The translations under genes were made by a program, and so were the position numbers. Below are positions 44,657 to 55,859 of a stretch of DNA of 64,000 nt, piece after piece. The DNA comes from Theropithecus gelada (taxonomy: Eukaryota; Chordata; Mammalia; Primates; Cercopithecidae). The stretch spans positions 5,991,622-6,055,621 of the forward strand of contig NC_037674.1 in NCBI RefSeq assembly GCF_003255815.1. Direction: 5' to 3'. Numbering within the stretch: the stretch's first letter is position 1; each line of letters starts with the position of its first letter. A model generated the notes under the pieces. It was not told the origin of the DNA, did not search any database, and saw nothing but the letters and a program-made list of their open reading frames with translations.

Positions 44657-47600
44657 CTGGGCCTCCGCCACGGCTCTGGGGTGGTGCTTAAACTCTACAA
44701 CGCCAGCACCGAGACACCCCGCTAGAGCCCAAGGCACTGTGGCCTGAGATGCAGTTAGGACTCCAGGGTCTAAAAAATTCGGACATTGGTGGCCAGAGCA
44801 GGCAGTCTGCCGTGACTGCAGGGCCACACCCTTGGCTGCCAGGAGGGGCTTCCTGGGCTCCATGTTGGCAGGTTTTCAGTGAGAACAGGGCCAAGCAACA
44901 GTCCTGTCTGGGAAGCAAAACTGTGGGTGCCACTTAATTTCTTCTTTTAGCTTTTCTGTACTTAAATGGTCTGTAGCACATGTATACTTCAATAAAAAGT
45001 ATGTGGTGCGGCGTGCGCATGTGCCTACGGACCATGCATGGTTTTTTCCTTTCGGAAGGCACTGGAGGCTGGGCTGACATAGCCAGGCCCTCTGGGTTCT
45101 GCCGCCCCTTTAGTGCAAAACCAAGATGAAGAGGGGCGCCTGTGCTCCTGTGTACTACTCCCTCTTCTAGACATCACCCTCCAGTCACCCTCCACAGTCA
45201 TTCTGACAAGAGTAGCAAGTTTCCTGTCCCAGCTCCACAGGCAATCCACGGGAGGAGGAATGGCGTCCTGTCTTCCCACAAAGCCTGTGTGTTTTTCACT
45301 TTCCTCCACCAGCAAGTACACCTGGGGTTTGAGGCCTGCCTCCCGCCTTCAGAAAAAAAGTCCCAGAAAGTGCAGGAAGAAGCCTCCACACTGAGGGAGA
45401 CTCATGTGGAGTGGCCAAGAAGGCCAGGCTGGAGACAATGAAGCCTGAGATCTGGAACGCACTGAGAAGTGCCGCTCTCTCCCTCATGTTGGGAGCGGGT
45501 CATCCTCAGGGGGTGTGGTCCAGAAGCCAACAACACACCTTCCTGTTCCACCAGCGTTGCAGCCACTATAACAGAGGCAGCCCCCAACCCCTGCAGCCTA
45601 TATGCCGCCCCAGGGCCCCAGAGGCTGGAGGGCGTGGGAGAGCAGACATAAGAGGTTGGGCCCCCCTCAAGTTGCTGCCACAGGATGGCAGCATGGGGGC
45701 CTTTAGGCCCAGCCACTGAGACACCCACTTCTCCTTTAACCATTTCTTGCCTTGACTTCCCAAGCCACACTGCCCCTGCCTCTCTCCCCTACCCTGCGGC
45801 TCCGCTGGCTAAGCGCCTGCTATAGGAAGCCCCCATCCCTCATGAGCAGCACTTCCAAGGCAGAGTCACCCCCTGGGCCCCACATCCTGTCTCTCATCAC
45901 CACAGTCAAGGTGGGGCCCCTCCCAGCCCAGCCTGAGGGTCCCCTTTGACGCTAGCACACACAGGTTCTAGAAGGCTCGCCACCCACGCGCCGCAAAGCC
46001 TGGGTAGCTCCTCTCTGCCTCCAGTCTCCACTGCCCACCCCCAGCCTCGCCTCAGGGGGAAGCCTGTTCACAGCTCCCCTTCCCCACCACGAGAACCAAG
46101 AACAGCCTCTTCCTGAGGTGTGATGTCCCGGTGGGGCTCAGCAAAGAACCTGGTCGCCCTGATCCCTCCAGGGGGTTCCCAGGCCCTGCCAAAAAAGCCT
46201 TTTTCTGGGAAGGCTGGTGCTACCAGCAGAGCAATGAAGGGGGAATGCCTGCTGATCCCAGGAGGGTGTCCAAACCCTGAATTCCCTGCTTGACCTTCTA
46301 GCTTCACAGGTCCTCAAATCCTCCTACCTGCTTGGGCTCGGTGCCACGCCCTGTCACAGACCTGACCTCGTCCCAGCCCCGATGACAGCCAGCAGGTGGG
46401 GGAACCAAGGTCCTCATCCATGCTTGCTAACACAGTCTGCTCCTGCCCCCAGACTCAGGACCCTACGCTGCCCCTCTCCCCTACTGGCCCACCCAACCCA
46501 CACGTCCAGTCTGCATCTTCCCAGACCCTCCCTGATGCCGCCAGCACAGAGGGTGCGGAGTGGTGGCAGGCAGGAGCCTGGCCTGCAGGCCAACAGCCCA
46601 CCTACGGCAAGCAGGAGCCCCAGCCCCACCACCAAGTGCCTGGGATGTCCCTGTCTAGAAACAGAAAGATTTCGAGGCACAGGTGGTATTTTCATTTCTT
46701 CTTCCAGTTGAAGGCGATGCCTTTAAAAGAGAAAGAAAGATACGGAAGTAAAGGCTGCTGTGTGACACAAACGTCAGCCCGGGGGCCTGCAACGAGGGGA
46801 CGCCCCATTTCCTGAGAAAGCTGGGGCAGGGGGCAGCAAGAGGCCTTGGGGCTCCGGCCTGGAAGCATGTGAAGAGGAAGAAGAGAACCCGGAGAGGAGC
46901 TCCTACCCGGCTGTGGCCTGGGGGCTTTCCACAGCTGTGTGGGTGGCCACAGTTCCAGGGTGGCTGAATATTGGTAACAGGGGTGGGGGGTCCATCATAC
47001 TCTTTACCAAAGAGGATGGGTCAGGTCAGAGTGGACCAGTCCAGAAGGGGAAGGACAGCAGCTGCTGTGCAGGAGCTCAGGCCTGTGGCCAGGGCGAGGG
47101 GCCCATGTGGAAATCTCTCCTTCTGGCCTCAGAGAAAAGCAGAGGACAGGAGGTCGGGGGAGAAGGTTGTGAGTTTCAGAAAAAAAGAACAGGTGCTTTC
47201 TGGAAGCCACAGATGGGTAATCTTCCCAGAAACAGAGTCAAGATCATTGACCTGGTGTTCTGTGCAGAACAGCTCTGGGTTCCCGTCAGGGTTCGCGGGG
47301 GCTCCTGAGAGAAATGCCTGGGCCGTGGGCCTCTCAGCGTGAGGCAGGCATCTGTACAGAGGGGCTCACGCAGGCCTGTGCCAGATGCCGGCGCACAGGG
47401 GCACACTTGTGGAGCCCCACTCCCTCTGAGCTCAGATACTCTCCCTCTAGAACCAGAACCCCTAATAGTGCCTACAAACGGTACCCTCCAGGCAAAAGAG
47501 ACAACCAGGGGTGAGAGGTGGGGAGCAGCTGCAGCCCTCCCCAGCAAGTCATTTGCCCCCGGTAAACTGACGGTGCAAATATGACCTCGTGTGGCCCACA

Positions 47601-50600
47601 GCATCTGACGACTTGACACCAGGCTGGCAGGGCAGACGCCCGGGTCAGAACTAAGCACACTAAGCTCTGGCGTGGTCAGTCTCAGCCTGCGGCCTCACAA
47701 CTGCAACAGCCAGGCACGACGCTGCCCACGCAGGGCCACTGGGAGACAAGAGCAGGGCAGGGTCCCGTGGTGAGGGGGCTGGGGGCCAAAGGAATGGTGC
47801 ACCTCCTGGGCTTTCTCCACCCCACCCAATCCTCACACTTACGGGTTTCCTGTCAGTTTCAGGAGGGGACCCTGCTACACTCCTGGAGATCCTCTGCTGC
47901 TTGCTGCTGGGCACGCGGTGGTCACTCAAGGCAGGATCTGCCCCCAACTCCAGTGCTTTCCAGGCAGGTACCCAAAGGGGCAAGACGCAGGCCAGAGGTA
48001 CAGGAGGGCAAAGGCAGGCTGGGGTGGGGACACAGGCCTCCAGGCCCCCAGAGCAGCACACATGGCCCTGCTCTCAGATACCACACCCTCAAGGGACAGA
48101 AACACCAGCTAAGGCCAGGCCCCTCATGACACTCAGGCAAGGAGTGAGGAATGCCCAAGACCCCGCTCCACCCCTGTCCACCGACACCCCACAGTCCCAG
48201 CCCGATGCAGCACGCCTGCCTGTCCTGCTCCTCCCCTGGCTCTGTCCGGGATCTCACAGCTGCCTCCTCCTGACCAGCCCTATGGAGCCCAGACCCACCG
48301 CCCGACCTGCTCAAAGGTGGGGAGACCAGGGTGGCACCCTCAGAAGGGCCAGGAGCGGACCCTGACTCACACAGCCTGGAAGGCACCTGCCCCAAACTGC
48401 AACAGCTCACACTCGCTGGCCAGCCCCCAGGGTTGGCTTGTACCTAGCCTGGCTGTCCTGGGCTGAACCCTGGAACCTTGGCCTGCTCCTGGTTACTTGT
48501 GGCCCCTCCCTCCCCACTCAGGCAGCTTCCTTGGGGAACCCAGGGAGGATCCCGCACAGCCCCAGGACAAAGTCAAAACCCCTCCCACCCTCATCCTGCC
48601 CCACCCGGCAATCCTCCCAGCTCTTTCTGCACTGGATTCCAGGAGATTTTGTAAAAAGAAAGGTTCCATTATGTTTTGAATAAAAATCTGAAAATCTGTA
48701 AACCCAAGGACCAGAACTCCTTCTCCACATTCTTACAGCAAATTCTATAATGGTCCCTTGGGGGTCTCTCCCTCCCCATTGGCCCAAACCCCCACAACCC
48801 AGAAGAGAAACAGGGCCCTTGGCCTGGCCCAGCCCAGTCTCAGCTTCTAAGCAGCAGGTGACCCCTTTTGCCATAGGCCAGCCATGACAGTGGGGTGAAG
48901 TCACCCCCAAAGGCCACCAGCCAAGGCACTGAGAAGTCAAGCTTGGCAAATGTCTGGGGTGCCTGGCACCCCTGCCACCTCCCCTGGAGCCCCTGCCAGC
49001 CAGACACATGAAAACGTCCAGCCATGGCATGTTTTCAGAGTATGCCCCGGCTTAAAAGGCAGGTGAAGGAGGCCACTCTCTGCTGACACTCCTTCAGTCC
49101 TGCCCCGAAGAGGGGCACGCCTAGGTGCCCACTATCCTCCTGACACAGGCTGGAGGGGAGAATCTGGGATGGATGCATCTGCACAGAGATGGGTACGGGT
49201 GTGCGGAGAGCCCCACCTCTGGAGCTGGAGTGACAGGCCCCGGGTGGTATGGGTACCCAGAGCCAGCTGGAGGTAACTGTTAAGTACTGGCAGGTGTTTG
49301 CCGCAGGGGGTTGGAGAACATCCCCCAGGGCCAAAGTCACCCGAGAGCCAGGCCATTTGTGCAGAGTAAGTATTTAGGGCAGCAACCAGGCACGGGTGAC
49401 TTGCAATGTGTGGCTCTCCTGTCTCTGCTGCGGTCTCACAGGGAGAAACACTGAACACATTATACAAAGACTGACAAGTGACCAAAAGTATGGGTGGGGA
49501 CAGGGGATCAAGAGGTCTCCCAGGGAAGACTAAGGAGCAGGTTAATTCGTACACCAGAGCCTCAGACCTCTCCAAGGAGACCTTCCCTGTGGAGTCACGG
49601 TGACCCGCAGTTAGTGGGAATATCCCCACACCAGGACTCAGCTTGGCCTGAGGGCTGCGTGCGCTGTTGGAAAGCCAGAGCTGACCAGCTCTTAACAACA
49701 ACAGGCAGTTTAAGTTGAAAACTTTTCCAGGTCATTTCTTGAAGCTGGAAATTATCGCCTAACGTGAAATTCAGTTCTTGCTCCTGTGGTTCAGGAGACT
49801 GACAGCAAGGGTGGGCACACAGACTCTGCCAGGGCCCGTCAGCACCCAGGCCCCTGTGGATCCCCACTGAAGGCTGGATGCACCCTTCATGCCTCCGTGC
49901 CTTCTCCCTTCAGGTGAGCAGCCTGAAGGCTGGTCTCCTTCCCACTGCTAGGGGCCGACACCTGGTGGGAGGTGTGCAGACTTAAGACTGCAGGAGGCTG
50001 TTTGGGAGGCTGTGTGCACCCAGCCTGTCTGCGGGCACTGTGTCCCGCCTTAGGGATGGGGACAAGTCTGAAGTCCCGAAGGCATCTGCGTCTGCAGAAC
50101 ATTCAAATGTGGCCACCCCAGACCCTGCCACTGTTTCTCCCAGGATGGTGGCTGCTGCACTCCTGAGCCGGCGGGCCCTGTCCAAGGGTGCAGGACAGTC
50201 CCCAGCACAGGCGCCACTCTACACCCAGTCACGCAGAGCAGAAGAGACAAAAGGCCACTCACGACCACAAGAGCAGAGCACGAGACAGTATGTGCCTCAG
50301 TGTCCTCCTTTCCCCAAGCACAGGAGCCTGGCCAGCAGGCGGATGTGGAAACCCCATGGCCAGGAAAGGCCCCGACCCCCTCCAGCAGGCTGGCCCTGCC
50401 TGGGGAACACGCACAGTGTCTGCGGAGCAATCAGATGCCGGGAGAGCGAAGAAGGCCACGCTCTCCTTAGTCACTCCAAACGTTCACCTCCGACCACAGG
50501 AAGCACTTCCATACCAAATACACTCACAGAAGACGGAAATCAAGCAGGAAAGGGGTGCAAAGGCCCGGCTCAGCAGCCAAGAGGCCAGCCTCAAGAAGGC

Positions 50601-51300
50601 CTCATGCTTCCCTTTAGGAAACAATCCTCATATTTGCAAACATAGAACTGCTGCCCCCAAAAAGAAAGAAAATAAAGGAAAAAATACATATATCCGCAGA
50701 TGGCCCAAAGCTCATGAAGGCAATTACTCCTGTAAACAAGAAGTGGAATGCCTGTGGAAACGAGCGAAGCCCAGGCAAGACACAAAAATAGCAAACCTAA
50801 GTCCTGAGTGGGATTCTCTGGGCTGCTGATGGCTGAGATGCCGACGGCAGTGATGAGCTCGCCCCACTTGAAGGAGCTGTTATAAAGCGGTCGGGTGAGG
50901 CAAGTTTTGCTGCAAACAAGATTTCTGTTGTTCTCTACTGAAGAGCTGTCAGTTAAGAAACCCATCATGGTGCCTGGGCCTCGGGAGGGGAGGCGGGCCA
51001 CCCAGCAGGGCACTGCGTCCCTGGGAGGGCAGCTGGCATTCTCACCCAAGACTGCCTGGTCTCAGAAAGTCCTTCCCTTGGGGTGGGGTCACTCGGCAGG
51101 ACTAGCATGGCCACCTGCAGGCACAGTCTCTCCTGTCCCTGTGAGACTGCCCAAGACTGCTGACACAGGGTGCAGGGTGCAGGGCAACCTTCAAGCCCAC
51201 CTCAGACAGGTGGACTTGTCCAGAACTGTTCTGACGACTGGGAACTCAGTCTTTCACCTTGAGGTTGAGGTTTCCGTTCAGCTACTTCTGCTGATTAAAG
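44657..51300. other. Long repeat-poor GC-rich intronic block
   Basis: Over 6.5 kb has no Alu, L1 or LTR that I recognise, which is unusual in this window. Many overlapping open frames exist on both strands, as expected for GC-rich DNA, and none carries a known domain. A local AATAAAAAG at about 44991-44999 ends an AT-rich patch. No exon is proven. Confidence 0.4.
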
Positions 51301-51341
51301 AGTTTGGCCAGGTACAGCTTGTTGGTACCCGAGAGGGGTTG

Positions 51342-51435
51342 GTTACCTGGTAACACGTGAGGCTCACCTGAGACGGGGTCACCACTCCCTAGTCTGAGCA
51401 TGCTTGATGCCTAGCAACAGGGTCTCCATAGCAAC
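51342..51435. promoter_or_regulatory. Cluster of three RFX X-box-like motifs with E-box
   Basis: GTTACCTGGTAAC (51342-51354), GATGCCTAGCAAC (51406-51418) and GTCTCCATAGCAAC (51422-51435) each approximate the RFX dyad GTNRCC-n-RGYAAC, with half-site spacing of 1, 1 and 2. A CACGTG E-box (51354-51359) overlaps the first by one base. The cluster is in unique intron sequence. RFX factors bind such dyads in ciliary and immune (MHC class II) gene control; the role here is inferred. Confidence 0.5.
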
Positions 51436-51648
51436 AACAGGATGCTCACAGAAGCTTACAGACTGTACCACTTTCCTGCAACCAGTCTGGGTTTATCCAG
51501 GAGGATACAGACACAGAAGCTGAGGCTGGAGATGCCGGGAGCTTCACCCCACATGCTGTGTCACAGGGTGACTCTTGGAAGTGGGGCTCAGGGCAGGCTG
51601 TGAAGGTCCTGGAAAGTGACCCAGCACCTGCTTTAACACAGTAGTTCT

Positions 51649-51828
51649 GGGCTGGGTGTGGTGGCTCACACCTGGAGTCCCAGCACTTTGGCAGGCTGAG
51701 GTAGGAGGATAGTGTGAGCCCAGGAAGTTTGGGGCTGTGGTGAGCCAAGATCGTACCACTTTGCTTCAGCCTGGGTGACAGACTGAGACCCAGCCTCAAA
51801 AAAAAAAAAAAAAAAAGTTCTGAATTGT
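51649..51828 (+). mobile_element. Truncated Alu/FLAM-like element
   Basis: GGGCTGGGTGTGGTGGCTCA starts and AGCCTGGGTGACAGACTGAG ends a plus-orientation element of only about 150 bp before its A tail. The central part is deleted. The tail and flank are duplicated immediately afterwards. Confidence 0.85.
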
Positions 51829-51864
51829 CCCAGTCTCAAAAGAAAAAAAAAGGTTCTGAATTGT
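51789..51864. repeat. Tandem duplication of Alu 3' tail plus flank
   Basis: Unit 1 (51789-51828) reads CCCAGCCTC, A-run, GTTCTGAATTGT. Unit 2 (51829-51864) reads CCCAGTCTC, A-rich run with one G, GGTTCTGAATTGT. The pattern suggests slippage or unequal exchange after the element inserted. Confidence 0.8.
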
Positions 51865-52004
51865 CTGAGAAGACAGCAAACCTGTCTGTTCATTCAGGTG
51901 CCCATGAACAATACTGCAGGGGGTGAAATTCTGCTCTTGCAAGTTAATCACTACTTACCTCACCCGACACACACATGAACACACACGCACACATCCCTCC
52001 TACT

Positions 52005-52150
52005 GGGTGCCTTACCCACGTTCTACCCCTCTGCTCCTAGAGGCAGCATGACCAGACCTATTTCACAGTGAAAACCCAGAGCTGGGTTCAGCCTGTCCCA
52101 CTCCGAGGCCAGGGCTCTTCATCACTACGCCACAGTGCCTCTGTTTAGAT
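52005..52150 (-). repeat. MIR-like SINE fragment
   Basis: Phrases GCTCCTAGAGGCAGCATGAC and GGCCAGGGCTCTTCATCACT resemble old MIR sequence. It is highly diverged, so the call and orientation are weak. Confidence 0.35.
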
Positions 52151-52436
52151 AACAAAGAATGATCAGACAAGAAGGCCTTTCTCTGATGAAAAATAAAACA
52201 CTGAGAGGCTCCCAAGGAAGGTCATGCGAACACAACATCTGTGGAGTCAAACTTCCAAGAGGTGGTCCAATAAGAGAGACACAGCAATGACTCGGGGCTC
52301 CAGGTCCAGAGCCCAAATTGTCAGGATGAACACAGTGCACAGGGGCGCTGGGTCCCCCGAGAAACTCCCAAGTGTGCTCATGTTTTGGACTCCTTTAACA
52401 TGTTCCAATACTATTTCAATACCTTCGACTTGAGAT

Positions 52437-52709
52437 TTTTTTCTTGTTTTTAAGACAGGATCTCCCCGTGTCGCCCAGGCTTGAGTGCAGTGGCAAGATC
52501 GTGGCTCACTGCAGCTGCCACCTCCTGGGCTCAAGTGATGCTCCTGCCCGCAGGCTCCTGAGCAGCTGGGACTACAGGTGTGTGCACCACCATGCCCAGT
52601 GGAGTCTCACTATGTTGCCCAAGCTGGTCTCGAACTTCTGGGTTCAAGCAATTCTCCGGCCTCAGCCTCCTAAAGTGTTGGGATTACAGGCATGAGCCAC
52701 CATGCCCAG
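52437..52709 (-). mobile_element. Alu element (old)
   Basis: TTTTTAAGACAGGATCTCCC, CGCCCAGGCTTGAGTGCAGT and, at the right, GGATTACAGGCATGAGCCAC mark a minus-orientation Alu. It is J-like, with the GGCTAATTTTTGTATTTTT segment deleted. Confidence 0.92.
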
Positions 52710-53755
52710 CACGAGTTTTTTCTTAAATACTATAAAAAGTATATTCTCCAGGAAAAAAAAAATCAAATTCTGCATACATCTTTGAAAGGGGTGATGTTAG
52801 CAGGACTGTTTCTGCTTTACAAAGAGAGAAAGGATGACAAGAAAGGAGCTGAGCACCCAGGTGAGGATGGATGCTGGGGCCCTCGCCACAGCCCTGTGCC
52901 ACCCAACTGCAGGCGAGTTGCCTGTTCAACAGGGAAACCTGGAAAGGCCAGGAGGCTTGGGGTGTGCACAAGCAACACCAGGGACTCATTCTAAAACAAA
53001 TGCAGCAAATCTGAACATTTTTTTTAGTGCTGAGCTCGCTTGGCAACTGCCACGGCAGCTGCTGCAGAGAGAGGCTTTTGAGGCAGGTTCATGCCTGAGG
53101 ATGGCCGTGAGGGCAGTGGAGAGAGGACCCAGGAGGCAGCCCAGCCCAACTCAGCACATCCTCAGCCTGCCTCAGTCGTGAGAAGGGACCCAAATAGACC
53201 TGCAGGCCTACAATGAAGACGAGACCCTGGAAACAGGCCTAGAGGCAGAGAGGCTCACAGGCCACACCACCCACCAGGGCAACCTGGGTCAGCCCTACTG
53301 ATAGTAAAATAAACAAAGCCACTTCCCCTGGGTCCTCACCTGGCTCCTCCTTGGGGTGGGTGACTCTCTACAAGATAATCCATGGGTGGGCAGAGCAGGG
53401 AAGCCCAATGAAATCCAAGGTGAAGGGTCAGGCCTGTGCGAGAGCCTGCTGCTGCATCTCCCACAGCAAAGTGCCACCTGGGGCACTCCCACGAGACAGC
53501 AGGCGGGGGGGCGGGAGGCCATCCACTGGGCGCAGCCAGCCCAGGCTACCTACGTGAGCAGTTAGAATTTAACAGCAACCACCAACAAGGTATAAACAAG
53601 CACATGCCCTGACCTGCAGGGAGGGGGCCAGGCCTCTGGCAGGAGAGTCCAGCACTGGGTGGGAGGGCGCTCCTCAGGCTCAGTCAGACTCATCAGCCTT
53701 CAGACAGCTTCTGGAAGCACCAGTTATGGGTATCTGTACACCCAACAGGGGAAAG

Positions 53756-53829
53756 GCATCTCCCCAAAATTTTCCATGGAACTTAATTAGCCTCGAAGCC
53801 AATAAAATCCTGGTGTGGTGTTTACGTAA
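53756..53829. promoter_or_regulatory. AT-rich motif block with PAR-bZIP palindrome
   Basis: Within about 75 bp are a homeodomain-type TTAATTAG, a GCCAATAAA (CCAAT-like) and TTACGTAA (53822-53829), a perfect palindrome for PAR-bZIP factors and E4BP4. It stands out as an AT-rich island in GC-rich DNA. Function is inferred. Confidence 0.25.
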
Positions 53830-54170
53830 GAACGTCTGGTCCCTGGATTGTGGCCAGTGCTCTCCCAGCCTCCCGTGCCAGCTGTCGGCAGCGGGGGGCC
53901 CTCTTTGCTGCCCCCGCACTGCCTCACCAGGGCCTCGCCACCGTCTAAAAGAAAAGTCAATGAATCACTAAAACATTCCTCCTATAAAGGGAAGACAAAT
54001 GTTTATTAAGAAATTATAGAAACCAGGTCAGACATTTTGGTATCTTAGTCATTCTTGCTAATTAAAAAAAAAAAAAAAAAGGAAAAAAATCAAAATAGAA
54101 ACCCATCCTAGAAACTTGAGACAACGGGAACTTCTCTAGCCAGGAGCACTTGGAGCTGTGGTACAGCCCA

Positions 54171-54184
54171 GTTGCCAAGGCAAC
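54171..54184. promoter_or_regulatory. Perfect palindromic RFX X-box
   Basis: GTTGCCAAGGCAAC has two full RFX half-sites (GTTGCC and GGCAAC) separated by AA, one base off the classic GTTGCCATGGCAAC. It is 2.7 kb from the triple X-box cluster. The information content is high enough that a chance match is unlikely but not excluded. Confidence 0.55.
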
Positions 54185-54965
54185 CCAGTGTTTACCTCCA
54201 GTTCTGCTGTGTAGGAGGACCCTGACCATGAGCAGGGACAGTCAGCCAAGCTACCTCCTCCCAACACCCCAAGGGACAGGCCGCCAGGGCATCCCCAGAG
54301 GGTGGAAGGAGGAAGCCACAGCCTCCCCCACAGTGTCTCCCAGGCTGAGCAGCTACAGACAGCACAAAGGAGGGGTACCTTCCCCCTCTCTCCTCAGGCC
54401 CCCTGGGGTCTGCTCCCCTGCATACCCACCCACCTGCTTGTCCTGAAAATCCCTCAAGACTCTTAAAGAAATGCTGAGATCCCAGAGTACAACGGGGAGT
54501 AGAGGAAGTGAGAATGCGGCCACACTGAACCTCAGCTGGGCAGCCAAGGAGCTCAGTTCCCATGCATTAATCTGGCCAGGGCCAGGATCCCAACAAGTCG
54601 CTGGCCCCCCTGGTTTGCAGAGGAGGAGCAGAGAGACCAGGGGGCAGAATGGCCCAAGATGGAGTGCCCCATCACGGACTAATGGTACACACCTTCAGGC
54701 ATGGCTCCAGGGTCCCACCCTCCATCCTGAAGGCTGGTTCTGCCTACACAGCCACGGCTGGGCACGCACTGCTGCTTCCTACCCTGCTCTTGTAGAGACA
54801 GGCCTTTAAGTGATGCAGCCCCACTGGGGTTCATGGGGCTGGGAGAAACAAACATCGTGCTGCAGACTGCACCACCTGGCCAGACGCCTCCACACTGGGT
54901 TCCTTCCAGTGGAACGATTGTTCTGAGACTTGGCTACATGGCTGACCACATGTGCATGTGCATAC

Positions 54966-55045
54966 ACAAACACACACACACACACACACGCACGCAAATA
55001 CGGGCATATACACACACACACGCATACATATGCACACACTCACAT
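54966..55045. repeat. CA dinucleotide repeat (imperfect)
   Basis: An (AC)n core at 54968-54988 is followed by interrupted ACGCACGCAAATA, CATATACACACACACA and CATACATATGCACACACTCA units. It is likely polymorphic. Confidence 0.85.
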
Positions 55046-55519
55046 AAGTATACATCTTCCAAGGTCATGTGCGGTGCTACATGTGCAAAGGAATTCCAAT
55101 GCTTGGTTCATAATCCAGGGCAACTAGGAAGATCAGGGAAACAAACTTTGAAGTTTCCCAAAGGCTGAAGTGAGTAAACTTAAGAATGATACAATTTGTC
55201 CAAAGCAAACTGCTAAAGTGTACTACCCAGCCCATCATTAGGGAAACTTCAAATCACAAGCTAGAAGTAGCCAAGGCTGTATTTCCTGTAAGACTCTAAA
55301 GCCTGACAGTAATTCAGGACAACCATCCACCTGCTCGCCAACACAGCGGCTCTATACCTGTGACAGTAGACACCGAAGGTCTCCTGCTCTGTCAGCCGCA
55401 AAGGGGACACGGTGTGAAGTGCTAAAACTAATTTCAACCTTGATAAAACACGGTAGCCTGCAAAGCCCCTCAGGCTTCCCCAGAGAATGCCCTGGCACCT
55501 TAGGCCAAGCAGCAAAATA

Positions 55520-55857
55520 CAGCCATGCACCACATAACGACGTTTCAAACAATGACAGTCCATGTGGGATGACAGGCTGGTCCCATAAGATGATATCCTG
55601 TTTTAATTGTACCTTTTCTATATTTAGACACAAAATGCTTACCACTGTTACAGTTGCCCACAGTATTCAGGACAGTACCATGCTGTACAGGCTTGGACCC
55701 TAGAAGCAATAGGCTACACCATACAGCCTAGGTGTGCAGTAGGCTATGCCGTCTAGGTGTGCATAATAAGTACATTCTATGACGTTCACATGAGGACGAA
55801 ACTGCCTAACGACACATTTCTCAGAACGCACCCCTGTCATTAAGCAACCTATGGCTG
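55520..55857 (-). mobile_element. MER2 DNA transposon (Tigger-related)
   Basis: The left end CAGCCATGCACCACATAACG and right end ATTAAGCAACCTATGGCTG are diverged inverted repeats flanked by TA (55518-55519, 55858-55859). Internal GAAGCAATAGGCTACACCAT, CTAGGTGTGCAGTAGGCTAT and TCTCAGAACGCACCCC are MER2 phrases. The length of 338 bp is close to the family's roughly 345. It is non-coding. Orientation is assigned relative to my recall of the consensus. Confidence 0.85.
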
Positions 55858-55859
55858 TA

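Larger units (their letters stand above)
52710..54964. other. Intronic sequence with candidate regulatory motifs
   Basis: No Alu and no exon. An A-run lies at 54064-54080. Two motif sites are listed separately (53740-53840 and 54171-54184). Confidence 0.4.
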
